Shown here: piece after piece, positions 36,998 through 46,076 of the stretch
Numbering within the stretch: the first letter of the stretch is position 1
How the letters are laid out: every line of letters starts with the position of its first letter
From: CAZMNY01 sp964635375
GTDB taxonomy: Bacteria; Planctomycetota; Planctomycetia; Pirellulales; Pirellulaceae
Direction of reading: 5' to 3'
Length of the DNA stretch: 64,000 nucleotides
NCBI GenBank assembly: GCA_964635375.1
Contig: CAZWOU010000012.1
Coordinates: 6,445 to 70,444, forward strand
Position numbers and translations under genes: made by a program
The notes under the pieces: model-generated
Seen by the model: the letters and a program-made list of their open reading frames with translations, nothing else
The model's database searches: none
Told to the model about the DNA's origin: nothing

Positions 36998-38014
36998 ATG
37001 AGCGCCAACGCACCGCTAAAAGGTATTTTCACGCCGAACGTCGTTCCCTTGGACGTCAACGGCGACATCCATGAGGCGGAGACTCGGCGCTATGTCGACT
37101 GGCTAATCGAACGTGGCGTCCACGGGCTCTACCCCAACGGGTCAACGGGCGAGTTTACCAGGTTCACCGCAGAGGAGCGGCGGCGGATCATCGAGATCAT
37201 TGCGGACCAGACGGCCGGCCGTGTGCCGATTCTCGCCGGAGCCGCCGAAGCTAATACGCGCGAGACGATCCGAGCTTGTGAGCACTATCACTCGCTCGGA
37301 GTTCGCGCAGTCGCAATTGTCTCGCCGTTCTACTACAAGCTTAGTGCAGACGGAGTCTACGCGTACTTCAAGGAAATCGCCGACAACTCACCGATCGACG
37401 TGACCCTCTACAACATCCCCATGTTTGCCTCGCCGATCGATGTGCCAACGGTTCAGCGACTGGCCGAGGAATGCGAGCGCGTTGTGGCGATCAAAGATTC
37501 CTCCGGCGACCTGCCCCACATGATGCGGATGATTTCAGCCGTCAGGCCGTTACGACCCAACTTTGCATTTCTCACTGGCTGGGACGCGGCTCTGATGCCC
37601 ATGTTGCTGCTGGGATGCGACGGCGGCACAAATGCGACGAGCGGCGTCGTGCCCGAAATCACTCGCAAGCTGTATGACTTGACGATGTCACGGCAAATCG
37701 ATCAAGCTCGAGATCTGCAGTATCGCCTGCTGACCCTGTTTGACGCGATGCTCTACTCATCTGAATTCCCTGAAGGCTTTCGAGCCGCCCTACAGCTTCG
37801 CGGCATCAAGACCGGCAAAGGCCGACAGCCTCAAGCGGCCGCGCAAGAGGCCGCCCTGCGAAAACTCAGCAACGAACTGCAATGCCTGTTGGCAGCCGAA
37901 GGGTTCACCGACGAACCCATTGGAGGTTGCGCCGCTGGCCAGCCCATCGATGAATTGCAAATCGATCGAATTGTCAAACAAGTCGTTAACGAACTGCAAC
38001 GGCGAAGCAACTGA
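36998..38014 (+). CDS. Dihydrodipicolinate synthase / N-acetylneuraminate lyase family protein
   Basis: A 338-residue class I aldolase. The Schiff-base lysine is Lys166 (VVAIKDSSGD) and the catalytic tyrosine Tyr138 (TLYNIPMFA). The carboxylate-binding loop is YPNGSTGEF, where the usual GTTGE is GSTGE, as in several non-DapA members of the family. FLTGWDAALMPMLLLGCDGG is also typical. A C-terminal extension of about 40 residues (EPIGGCAAGQPIDELQID and following) is unlike canonical DapA. The gene stands alone, with no lysine or sialic acid genes nearby, so the substrate, a pyruvate-derived 2-keto acid, is open. Confidence 0.85.
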   Translation: MSANAPLKGIFTPNVVPLDVNGDIHEAETRRYVDWLIERGVHGLYPNGSTGEFTRFTAEERRRIIEIIADQTAGRVPILAGAAEANTRETIRACEHYHSLGVRAVAIVSPFYYKLSADGVYAYFKEIADNSPIDVTLYNIPMFASPIDVPTVQRLAEECERVVAIKDSSGDLPHMMRMISAVRPLRPNFAFLTGWDAALMPMLLLGCDGGTNATSGVVPEITRKLYDLTMSRQIDQARDLQYRLLTLFDAMLYSSEFPEGFRAALQLRGIKTGKGRQPQAAAQEAALRKLSNELQCLLAAEGFTDEPIGGCAAGQPIDELQIDRIVKQVVNELQRRSN

Positions 38015-38304
38015 GTGCGCCAACGACTGGCTCGCGAACAACTGAATTCTCGCCAGCCACTTCTCTGCAGAACGGATGCCGAGCAAGGTAAGCGGCGTGT
38101 CCGATCACCTGCCGCACAAAGTGACTCCTCCGTTGTAAATCTTACAAACTCGCCGACACGCTGAATCTCGAATGGGCGTCTTGTTGCGACAGGGCAAGGA
38201 CTTACCCGATGCGAGCAAGCCCGCGCCCGCGCCGCACAAAGTGTCGATCGATTGACGTTGTCCTGTTTGCTCAAAGAATACCGTTGCAGACGACGGGGGA
38301 ATTA

Positions 38305-38367
38305 TCACAGGGAATTCTCATGGGGAATTCTCACGGGGGACCGGCAAAACGGCGGTCCCCGAATTCC
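38305..38367 (+). promoter_or_regulatory. Tandem repeat and long hairpin in the leader of the YQPR-repeat protein
   Basis: TCACAGGGAATTC (38305-38317) and TCATGGGGAATTC (38318-38330) are tandem 13-bp units, followed by a half copy TCACGGGGG. The last part folds: GGGGACCG (38336-38343) pairs with CGGTCCCC (38353-38360), and GGAATTC (38324-38330) with GAATTCC (38361-38367) around a four-base bulge. There is no T-run, so this looks more like a leader structure of the gene at 38392 than a terminator. Confidence 0.5.
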
Positions 38368-38391
38368 AAGAGCGAAAGGGAGTGTCAGACA

Positions 38392-39111
38392 ATGGGAATC
38401 TTCAACCGAGCAACGAATGGCGTCATGGCGAGCTTGGCCATGGCGACGGTGATCAGCACGTCGACGACGGGCTTGAGAGCCCAAATGGTGACGCGCCCCA
38501 GCGATGGCCGATCGGCTCTGCAATCTAGCCGCCCGGCGCGAGCGAGCTACGATGCCCGATTGCTGCCGCCCAGTTATCAACCCAGGTATCAACCCAGGTA
38601 TCAACCCAGGTATCAACGCCGTTACCAACCCACCTACCAACCCCGTTACCAACCCACCCACCAGCCCAGCTATCGGGCGACTTATCCGGCGCCTTCGTCG
38701 GGGGCTGCGCAGACCAGATTGGCGTCGACGACGCAATCCTATCGAGTGGACCCAAACCGACTTCCACCGCCCCCGAATCGAGTCTACCGAGGCCAGGAGC
38801 CGGCGGACCTTCGGCCTCGCTTGAACACGCCGACGCCTAGCTACACGCCACTCCCCTCCGCGCCGCGGCTGGAATACCGCTCGCCCAGCGTTCCCTGCCA
38901 GCAGTACGCGTCAAGATCTCAGATCGTCAGGTATTCCAACGCCCCGCCCATCGGCCAGCCGACCGCGCCGCCGTACAACGCCTACCAGCCTATGATTCCA
39001 TTAGCGCCGATGCCGAAACAATACTACTTCGGCCGTGGCTCGCTGGGGCAGCCGAAGGTCTATGTGCCGGGCCAACCGATTCGCAACTTCCTCCGCTACA
39101 TCACTCTTTGA
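38392..39111 (+). CDS. Secreted protein with tandem YQPR-type repeats
   Basis: A 239-residue exported protein of unknown function. The N-terminus is signal-like (MGIFNRATNGVMASLAMATV, then ISTSTTGLRAQ). Residues about 58-92 are a run of four-residue repeats of the form YQPR, YQPT or HQPS, and the rest is Pro/Tyr/Arg/Ser-rich and probably disordered, suggesting a cell-wall or extracellular coat component. The ATG at 38392 has AAGGGAG upstream. Its stop overlaps the end of the convergent antiporter gene by 11 bp. Confidence 0.7.
   Translation: MGIFNRATNGVMASLAMATVISTSTTGLRAQMVTRPSDGRSALQSSRPARASYDARLLPPSYQPRYQPRYQPRYQRRYQPTYQPRYQPTHQPSYRATYPAPSSGAAQTRLASTTQSYRVDPNRLPPPPNRVYRGQEPADLRPRLNTPTPSYTPLPSAPRLEYRSPSVPCQQYASRSQIVRYSNAPPIGQPTAPPYNAYQPMIPLAPMPKQYYFGRGSLGQPKVYVPGQPIRNFLRYITL
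38573..38672. repeat. 12-bp in-frame tandem repeats coding YQPR
   Basis: TATCAACCCAGG is repeated exactly three times from 38575, followed by diverged copies based on TACCAACCC to about 38670. The units code for YQPR, YQRR, YQPT and similar. Exact copies at the start and worn copies at the end suggest recent growth on one side. Confidence 0.85.
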
Positions 39112-40828
39112 TCGCGACCTCAGGATTGCGGCCGACGATCAACAGAAACGCAACCATTGCGACCAACGCCAGCGGCGTGGTGAACCAGACGGACATGCCA
39201 AGCCCCACGGGCAAGGTTCCGCAAACAATCGCGATGCCGCCGACGAGCATCGCGTAGGGCATCTGAGTCCACACGTGTGCGATGTGATTGCACCCGCTGG
39301 CGTTGGAGGAGAGCACCGTCGTATCGGAAATCGGCGAGCAATGATCACCAAAGATGGCCCCAGCCAACACGCCGCCGACCGAGGCGACCAAAGCGGTTTC
39401 CGATCCGACCACGGGCCCATCTTGCTGGAGTAATGCGTAGGTCGTTTGAATGACGAGCGGCATCAGCATGCTCATCGTCCCCCAGCTCGTCCCCGTCGAA
39501 AAAGCGACCAAGAAGGCGAGCGCAAAGACGGCCGTGGGAAGCAGCCAAAGACCGATCGCTCCCTTGAGCGTTGCCGCCAAATAGGCGCCGGTCGCCAAGG
39601 CGTCGTCACTTGTCAAATCGGAAAGGGCCCAAGCCAGCCAGAGAATGGCGAGAGCCGAAAGGACGAAGCGAGCGCCTTGAATGGCGGCGGTTGAGATTCG
39701 CCCCGCCGTCATGCCGCGGCGTCGCGCGAGCACGGCAGCGACGATGAGGCCCGCGAGCGAGCCGTAGACGAGAGCCAAATTGGAGTCGCCGTTGCCGAAG
39801 ATTTGTCCCCAGCCGCGGAGGCCTGAGCTCAACTCGCCGGCGGACGCTTTGCCAGTCATGTAGAGCAGCCAAACGACGAGCGAAACCGTGATCAGGATTG
39901 GCGCGGCCGCGTCGATCCAATGGCCGGCGGGCTCAGGTTTCCGCGAGCGATCAGCAGCTGGAGCACGAGCCGCTTCCTCGCCGGATCCCCCACGCAGCGC
40001 ATTCCTTTCGGCAGCGAGCATCGGACCAAAGTCGCGCCGGAGCCAAGCGTTCAAGGGCACAAATAGCAATGCCCAAAGCACGTAGAATCGGTATGGAATC
40101 GTCTGCAGGAACAACCCAAACGCCTCGACGCCCTCGCCCGCAAACTCCAAACCGCGGAGGCCCTCTTCGATGTTCGCGATCTCGCCGGCAACCCAGGTGG
40201 AAACAAGGGCCAAGCCGGACACGGGCGCAGCAGTCGAGTCGACGATGTAGGCCAGTTTCTCTCGAGAAATCTTCAGCCGGTCGCAGAGCGGGCGCATGGT
40301 GTTGCCGAGCAATAGCGAATTCGCATAGTCGTCAATAAAAACCAGAAGGCCAAGACACCAAGTTAAGATTTGGCCTCCGCGACGGCTTCCCGAAAGCGGC
40401 GCCAGGCGGCTCACGGCATCTTGCATCCCGCCCGATCGCTGAATGACGCCAATCATCGCACCCATCAACGCCGTAAAGATGAAGACTCGCAAGTGGCTTT
40501 CGTCCGAGAGGCTCCCCCACAGTCGCACCTCGAAGAAATCGTTCGCTGCCCGAGACCAGATATCACCAGGCGGCTCTCGCAACTCGGCGATCCGCTGCTG
40601 AATTGTCGCCGCTTTCCCATAGTCCAGATCGACGACCGCTTGAGCCAAGTCGGCGTCGAGTTGACGGAACACTTCGTCGCTGGGGACTCGTGGAAACGTC
40701 GCCAACAGCAGACTGCCAAGCAACACGCCAAACAGCAGGGAAGGCACGACGCGGCGAGTCGCGATCGCAAATGCAATAGCAAGCAACGGCGGCGTGAGGC
40801 TCAGCCAACCAAACGGATGCTCACTCAT
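39101..40828 (-). CDS. NhaC-family Na+/H+ antiporter
   Basis: A 575-residue polytopic membrane protein of the NhaC/ion-transporter superfamily, exchanging cations or amino acids for protons or sodium. Family landmarks are LVFIDDYANSLLLGNTMRPL in the first half and FSTGTSWGTMSMLMPLVIQ and FGDHCSPISDTTVLSSNASG in the second. An insertion of about 50 charged residues (DADLAQAVVDLDYGKAATIQ and following) sits between helices two and three. It is the last gene of a leftward pair, 16 bp after the histidine kinase stop, which hints at joint transcription. The transported substrate is not certain. Confidence 0.88.
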   Translation of the reverse strand: MSEHPFGWLSLTPPLLAIAFAIATRRVVPSLLFGVLLGSLLLATFPRVPSDEVFRQLDADLAQAVVDLDYGKAATIQQRIAELREPPGDIWSRAANDFFEVRLWGSLSDESHLRVFIFTALMGAMIGVIQRSGGMQDAVSRLAPLSGSRRGGQILTWCLGLLVFIDDYANSLLLGNTMRPLCDRLKISREKLAYIVDSTAAPVSGLALVSTWVAGEIANIEEGLRGLEFAGEGVEAFGLFLQTIPYRFYVLWALLFVPLNAWLRRDFGPMLAAERNALRGGSGEEAARAPAADRSRKPEPAGHWIDAAAPILITVSLVVWLLYMTGKASAGELSSGLRGWGQIFGNGDSNLALVYGSLAGLIVAAVLARRRGMTAGRISTAAIQGARFVLSALAILWLAWALSDLTSDDALATGAYLAATLKGAIGLWLLPTAVFALAFLVAFSTGTSWGTMSMLMPLVIQTTYALLQQDGPVVGSETALVASVGGVLAGAIFGDHCSPISDTTVLSSNASGCNHIAHVWTQMPYAMLVGGIAIVCGTLPVGLGMSVWFTTPLALVAMVAFLLIVGRNPEVAIKE

Positions 40829-40844
40829 ATGCGACTCTTCTGCG

Positions 40845-42320
40845 TTACGTTGAAGTTAGCGGCTTCGCCACGGGTCCAACTTCGCCCTGAGGCAATAGGA
40901 TAGTCATCTTCGTACCCTGCGGCGAGACTTGGACCACTTCAACGCTTCCGCCATGCTCATGGACAACGGCCCAGGCCTTGGAGAGTCCCAGCCCCAATCC
41001 GCGACCAGCCTCCCGGCCTGAATAGTAGGGTTCAAAAATCCGTGGGCGAATGTCGTCCGGTATGCCGGGACCATTGTCCTCGATCTCGACGCTCACCACC
41101 GGGGCAAGCCCGTCGGACGACTCCTGCCGGACGCGAACCTGTATCTCTCCGTCAGCGCGCAGCGCCTCAAGGGCGTTCAGACAGATGGCCCGCACTGCGG
41201 CGCCGAGATGGGTCGGGTCAATGTTCGAGATAACATCGTCGCCGGCCTGCAATTCCAACGCCGTTTGCTGCTCAACTGCGTCCTGCTTAAGTTCGTCGAG
41301 CACCGTGCGAACCAACTCGACAAGGTTGCACGGCTTCTTATCGAGTCGAGGCGGTCGGGCGAAGAGCATCATGTCCGAGATCATTTCATGGGCCCGAAAC
41401 GCTTGAGCGTTAATGGTCGCCAAAGATCGTCGTCGATCCGCGTCAGTCTCGTCGCGCAACAGAGTTTGCGCTCGAGTGGCGATGTTGGCTAACGGGTTGT
41501 TTACCTCGTGGCTTGCTCCGTAGGCCAGCTCTTTCATCGCTCGCAGTTTTTCCTGCTCCACGGTCTCGGCAAATCGCTGCTCCAAGTTCCGCCTTTGCCG
41601 ATTTCGCGCCGCCATCCGACGGACGGACTCAACGAACTCTATGACTTGCTCGTCTCGCGATTGGGCAAACGGCGCCAATCCATCAACACGCCAAGGGGAG
41701 GCGTTCTCATTGTCCAACAGCCGCTCGCGACACCCCTGAACCTTCGCCACCAACTCGTCTTCGTCGATCGTCGTCGATTGCACTCGCTCGACCAGCCCGA
41801 CCAGCCAGCTCGGAACATGGGCGGCATACGGTTTCTCGTCGTCGCTGTCGTCGTCGGCCTGGCCAAGAATCGCCGACTCCGGATCGGTGAGCCAGGCGAG
41901 GCAATCAGAAAAGTAGGCCAACCTACCCGCGCGATCAAATGGAGTGCACTCAGATTCGTTTGTTCCCATGGCCTGGACGTGGGCGATCAGCGAACGAGTT
42001 CGGCGATACGCGGCGCGCCAATGATCGAGCAAGTCGACGGAGACAGTCGAGACTCGCAAGTCTTGTTCAAAACGATCAGAGAGCCAATCCGCGTTCCACC
42101 GTGAAAGGTCATGCTCGCCCGCGGGCGGACCACCAAGACACGCATCGCTGCTGCAGACGGCCAAGCACAGCAGCCATGGCTCGTCGCTTATCACTCGGCT
42201 CAACAACTTCGACGTTGAAGACGGCTCATCGGCCATCAACTGCGAGATCCAGGGCAGCGAGGTCGGTGGAATCGGCACAGCGAGACGCGGTCGGAATTGC
42301 AGCATAGGGTAGAGCGGCAC
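40845..42320 (-). CDS. Soluble sensor histidine kinase
   Basis: A 491-residue histidine kinase without transmembrane helices. Residues 1-230 are a helical input region without a recognised PAS or GAF domain. The dimerisation and phospho-acceptor box is LAYGASHEVNNPLANIATRA, followed by the N-box ICLNALEAL, G1 EIEDNGPGIPDDIRPRIFEP and the G2 loop GRGLGLGLSKAWAVVHEHGG. The start is GTG at 42320; an ATG five codons in is also possible. A terminator separates it from the upstream regulator gene, and it lies 16 bp before the antiporter gene, so it may be co-transcribed with the antiporter. Pairing with the adjacent regulator is likely but not proven. Confidence 0.88.
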   Translation of the reverse strand: MPLYPMLQFRPRLAVPIPPTSLPWISQLMADEPSSTSKLLSRVISDEPWLLCLAVCSSDACLGGPPAGEHDLSRWNADWLSDRFEQDLRVSTVSVDLLDHWRAAYRRTRSLIAHVQAMGTNESECTPFDRAGRLAYFSDCLAWLTDPESAILGQADDDSDDEKPYAAHVPSWLVGLVERVQSTTIDEDELVAKVQGCRERLLDNENASPWRVDGLAPFAQSRDEQVIEFVESVRRMAARNRQRRNLEQRFAETVEQEKLRAMKELAYGASHEVNNPLANIATRAQTLLRDETDADRRRSLATINAQAFRAHEMISDMMLFARPPRLDKKPCNLVELVRTVLDELKQDAVEQQTALELQAGDDVISNIDPTHLGAAVRAICLNALEALRADGEIQVRVRQESSDGLAPVVSVEIEDNGPGIPDDIRPRIFEPYYSGREAGRGLGLGLSKAWAVVHEHGGSVEVVQVSPQGTKMTILLPQGEVGPVAKPLTST

Positions 42321-42370
42321 ATCGACCTCGCACTGGGACTTTGTCGGCCTGGTGGAACACGCCCTCTAAA

Positions 42371-42443
42371 AAAGGGTAGCCGGAACCGCCAACAACTGGG
42401 CGCCATTCACTGGACGCCCGAATCGTAGCGGATCCGGCTACCA
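42371..42443 (-). terminator. Rho-independent terminator between regulator and histidine kinase
   Basis: GGTAGCCGGA (42376-42385) and TCCGGCTACC (42434-42443) form a perfect 10-bp stem; CCGC with GCGG and an inner GGGCG with CGCCC extend the structure. On the minus strand the hairpin is followed by a run of six T (from CTAAAAAAGG on the plus strand). It should end the transcript of the 42528 regulator gene. Confidence 0.85.
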
Positions 42444-42489
42444 CGCGTGATCTACACTCAACGGAATAACCCGTCTTGCTAAATGCCCG

Positions 42490-42519
42490 TCAAAGAACTC
42501 AACCTCAAAGGACTCAACA
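42490..42519. repeat. 15-bp tandem repeat downstream of the regulator gene
   Basis: TCAAAGAACTCAACC (42490-42504) is followed by TCAAAGGACTCAACA (42505-42519), 13 of 15 bases identical. It lies between the regulator stop and the terminator. Confidence 0.7.
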
Positions 42520-42527
42520 CAGGCAAG

Positions 42528-43118
42528 CTAGGCGCCAGTTGGAGCTCTTTCGATTTCCAGTAGGTCGCAAGCTCGCTCCATCAGTTGATCGATCTGGAAC
42601 GGCTTCTGCAGGAAGTCATTCGCTCCCGAAACTTTCAAGTCCTCGATCTTGTCCGCTTCGACCATTCCCGATATGCAGATGATCTTCACCATTTGCAACG
42701 TGTCGTCGCTTCGCACTCGCTGGCAAACCTCTTTCCCGTTGATGTCGGGAAGCATCACGTCGAGTACGACAATATCAGGCCGAAACTCTTTCACCAACAT
42801 TCCAGCGTCGAATCCATTGTTGGCCGAGCGCACGTCAAATCGGCCGTCGCCAGCAAAGGCGTCGGTGAGCATTTCCACAACATCTTCATCATCATCGACA
42901 ATCAGCACTTTGCGTTTTCCGCTCTCCAACGCGTCGGTGGGGATGTTGTTGTCCCGCATGAATGCGTAGAGCTGTTCTCGCGGGATGCGGCGAAAACGGC
43001 TGCCGGGCACGCGAAACCCCTTGAGCGATCCGTTGTCGAAGCAACGGATGATCGTCTGCTGACTCACCTTACAAATCTTGGCTGCTTCACCAGTGGTAAA
43101 GACTGTCTTTGTGGTCAT
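42528..43118 (-). CDS. Response regulator with N-terminal excisionase/MerR-type DNA-binding domain
   Basis: A 196-residue regulator with inverted domain order. Residues 1-60 form a helix-turn-helix of the excisionase/BldC type (FTTGEAAKICKVSQQTIIRC, then GFRVPGSRFRRIPREQL). A linker leads to a receiver domain (about 70-190) with the acidic pocket VLIVDDDED, the phospho-acceptor Asp in DIVVLDVMLPDI, the switch Ser in IICISGM and Lys in DFLQKPFQ. Most response regulators have the receiver first. The order lets phosphorylation at the C-terminal receiver control a short N-terminal DNA-binding head. The upstream promoter (43323-43350) and 200-base leader belong to it. Confidence 0.9.
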   Translation of the reverse strand: MTTKTVFTTGEAAKICKVSQQTIIRCFDNGSLKGFRVPGSRFRRIPREQLYAFMRDNNIPTDALESGKRKVLIVDDDEDVVEMLTDAFAGDGRFDVRSANNGFDAGMLVKEFRPDIVVLDVMLPDINGKEVCQRVRSDDTLQMVKIICISGMVEADKIEDLKVSGANDFLQKPFQIDQLMERACDLLEIERAPTGA

Positions 43119-43232
43119 GGCGTTGTCACCATCCTTCCTGCCATCTGGACTAGTCCCGCATGGGCATCGTGCCCGTCGGGGAATTCAAGGCACGACTGCG
43201 GCTTGCGCTAGTCCTGTACTCCCAGATTCCGT

Positions 43233-43253
43233 GGTGTGCGTAGTTAGCACACC
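43233..43253 (-). promoter_or_regulatory. Leader hairpin of the HTH-REC regulator
   Basis: GGTGTGC (43233-43239) and GCACACC (43247-43253) form a perfect 7-bp stem with a 7-base loop inside the roughly 200-base leader between the predicted promoter and the regulator start. No T-run follows on the minus strand, so attenuation is not obvious; an operator for a dimeric protein is also possible. Confidence 0.4.
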
Positions 43254-43322
43254 TTCCTGTTTCGATCCATCTAGCAAGCTCCTCCGGTTCTCCCGAGATT
43301 ACCGAATTTGCCAACCGCAGGA

Positions 43323-43350
43323 ATTATAGCGGAGCTAGAAACTGAGTCAA
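43323..43350 (-). promoter_or_regulatory. Housekeeping sigma-70-type promoter for the HTH-REC regulator
   Basis: On the minus strand TTGACT (43350-43345) and TATAAT (43328-43323) are separated by 16 bp, almost the full bacterial consensus. Transcription would start near 43316, leaving a leader of about 200 bases before the regulator ATG at 43118. Confidence 0.7.
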
Positions 43351-43631
43351 GATCGATCAGAACACCCTAACCTACACGTCAAACAGGACTTACGCTCGAT
43401 CGCCCAATCCCGCGCCGTTTCCTTTCGCGATTTCTCACAAACAAGCGGGAATTGGGGACCTGGAAAGACGCGCGAAGTAGGTAAATCAGGATGACCGAAC
43501 CTGGCACAAATCTGGCCCCATCACGCCGCGAGTTGCGAGATCAGGCCCCAGCGTCGCTACCACCCGCGTGGCGGTTTGGGACGAGCTCTGTACAGCGGAA
43601 GAAGAAAGACGCGCCGGGGAAAGTCGAACGG
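43351..43631. other. Intergenic region between mnmG and the regulator promoter
   Basis: About 280 bp downstream of mnmG. I see no gene, and no clear terminator for mnmG. Confidence 0.35.
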
Positions 43632-45467
<1,836 letters not shown>

Positions 45468-45493
45468 GGAAGACTAATCGAGCTTCTCCGGGG

Positions 45494-45865
45494 CTATTTC
45501 TTGTGAACCGTGTGACAGGCTTTGCATTTGGCAGCACCGGCCAACTTAGCGCCAGCGCCGGCGACTCCAGCCTGGACTTGCTTGGCGGCAGTCAAGAGCG
45601 AGGCGCACTTGGCTTGCCAACTCTTGGCGTCTCCTTTGTGAGGTTTCTGTCCCGCCATCGCCGCAAACATCGCGATCAGCGTCTTGACCTCGTCTTTCTT
45701 GGCTCTGCCCCGAGCCACCTTTTTGCAGAGCCCTCCTTTCATCCCTTTCTTCATCACGTCTTCGAGCGAGTACTTGTGATTCCCGCCCCTGTCCTCAGCC
45801 TGGACGGAGGCGACGACCGACAGGGCGGCAAAACAGGCTGCGAGAGCGAAAACAAAGCGAGCCAT
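45494..45865 (-). CDS. Small c-type cytochrome with C-terminal CxxCH
   Basis: A 123-residue exported protein: signal peptide MARFVFALAACFAALSVVAS, cleavage near VQAED. The single haem site CKACHTVHKK lies at the extreme C-terminus, the placement known from cytochrome c' (class II) four-helix bundles, although the protein is Lys-rich and short. A KYSLEDVMKKGMKGGLCKKV segment is typical of related planctomycete proteins. It would be a periplasmic electron carrier or gas-binding protein. The gene is first in a two-gene unit with mnmG, which looks like a chance pairing in function. Confidence 0.8.
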   Translation of the reverse strand: MARFVFALAACFAALSVVASVQAEDRGGNHKYSLEDVMKKGMKGGLCKKVARGRAKKDEVKTLIAMFAAMAGQKPHKGDAKSWQAKCASLLTAAKQVQAGVAGAGAKLAGAAKCKACHTVHKK

Positions 45866-45900
45866 AGTCTATCCTCCATGGTTTGACCGCGAATGCAGCA

Positions 45901-45932
45901 AATTCCGTAACCCGGCAATTCCGTAACCGGGG
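45901..45932. repeat. 16-bp tandem repeat in the cytochrome leader
   Basis: AATTCCGTAACCCGGC (45901-45916) and AATTCCGTAACCGGGG (45917-45932) lie between the candidate promoter at 45947-45974 and the cytochrome start, inside the predicted 5' leader. Confidence 0.8.
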
Positions 45933-45946
45933 ATGCTGAGCAGAAC

Positions 45947-45974
45947 ATGATAGCAAGCGGGGACGAACCCACAA
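45947..45974 (-). promoter_or_regulatory. Candidate promoter for the cytochrome-mnmG unit
   Basis: On the minus strand TTGTGG (45974-45969) and TATCAT (45952-45947) are spaced by 16 bp, and TGC immediately precedes the -10 element as in extended -10 promoters. The expected start is near 45940, about 75 bases before the cytochrome ATG. Confidence 0.45.
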
Positions 45975-46076
45975 CGCGAAAGACGAAACAGACTGGTTCA
46001 ATTCCGGCGGCGGGACAGGCAGTGTGCACCAACCCATCTTGCCACAACAGGCAGAACGATCCTCGCACCGACGACC

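Noticed and set aside
38133..38155. TTGTAAATCTTACAA palindrome, with a similar TTGTAACTCTTACAC near 7978
   Set aside because: Two loose matches in unrelated positions (one at a 3' end) are too few to call a shared operator.
45985..46030. tRNA-like stretch with GGTTCAATTCC resembling a T-arm
   Set aside because: The flanking bases do not form an acceptor stem, a D-arm or an anticodon stem, and the T-stem itself has only four weak pairs.
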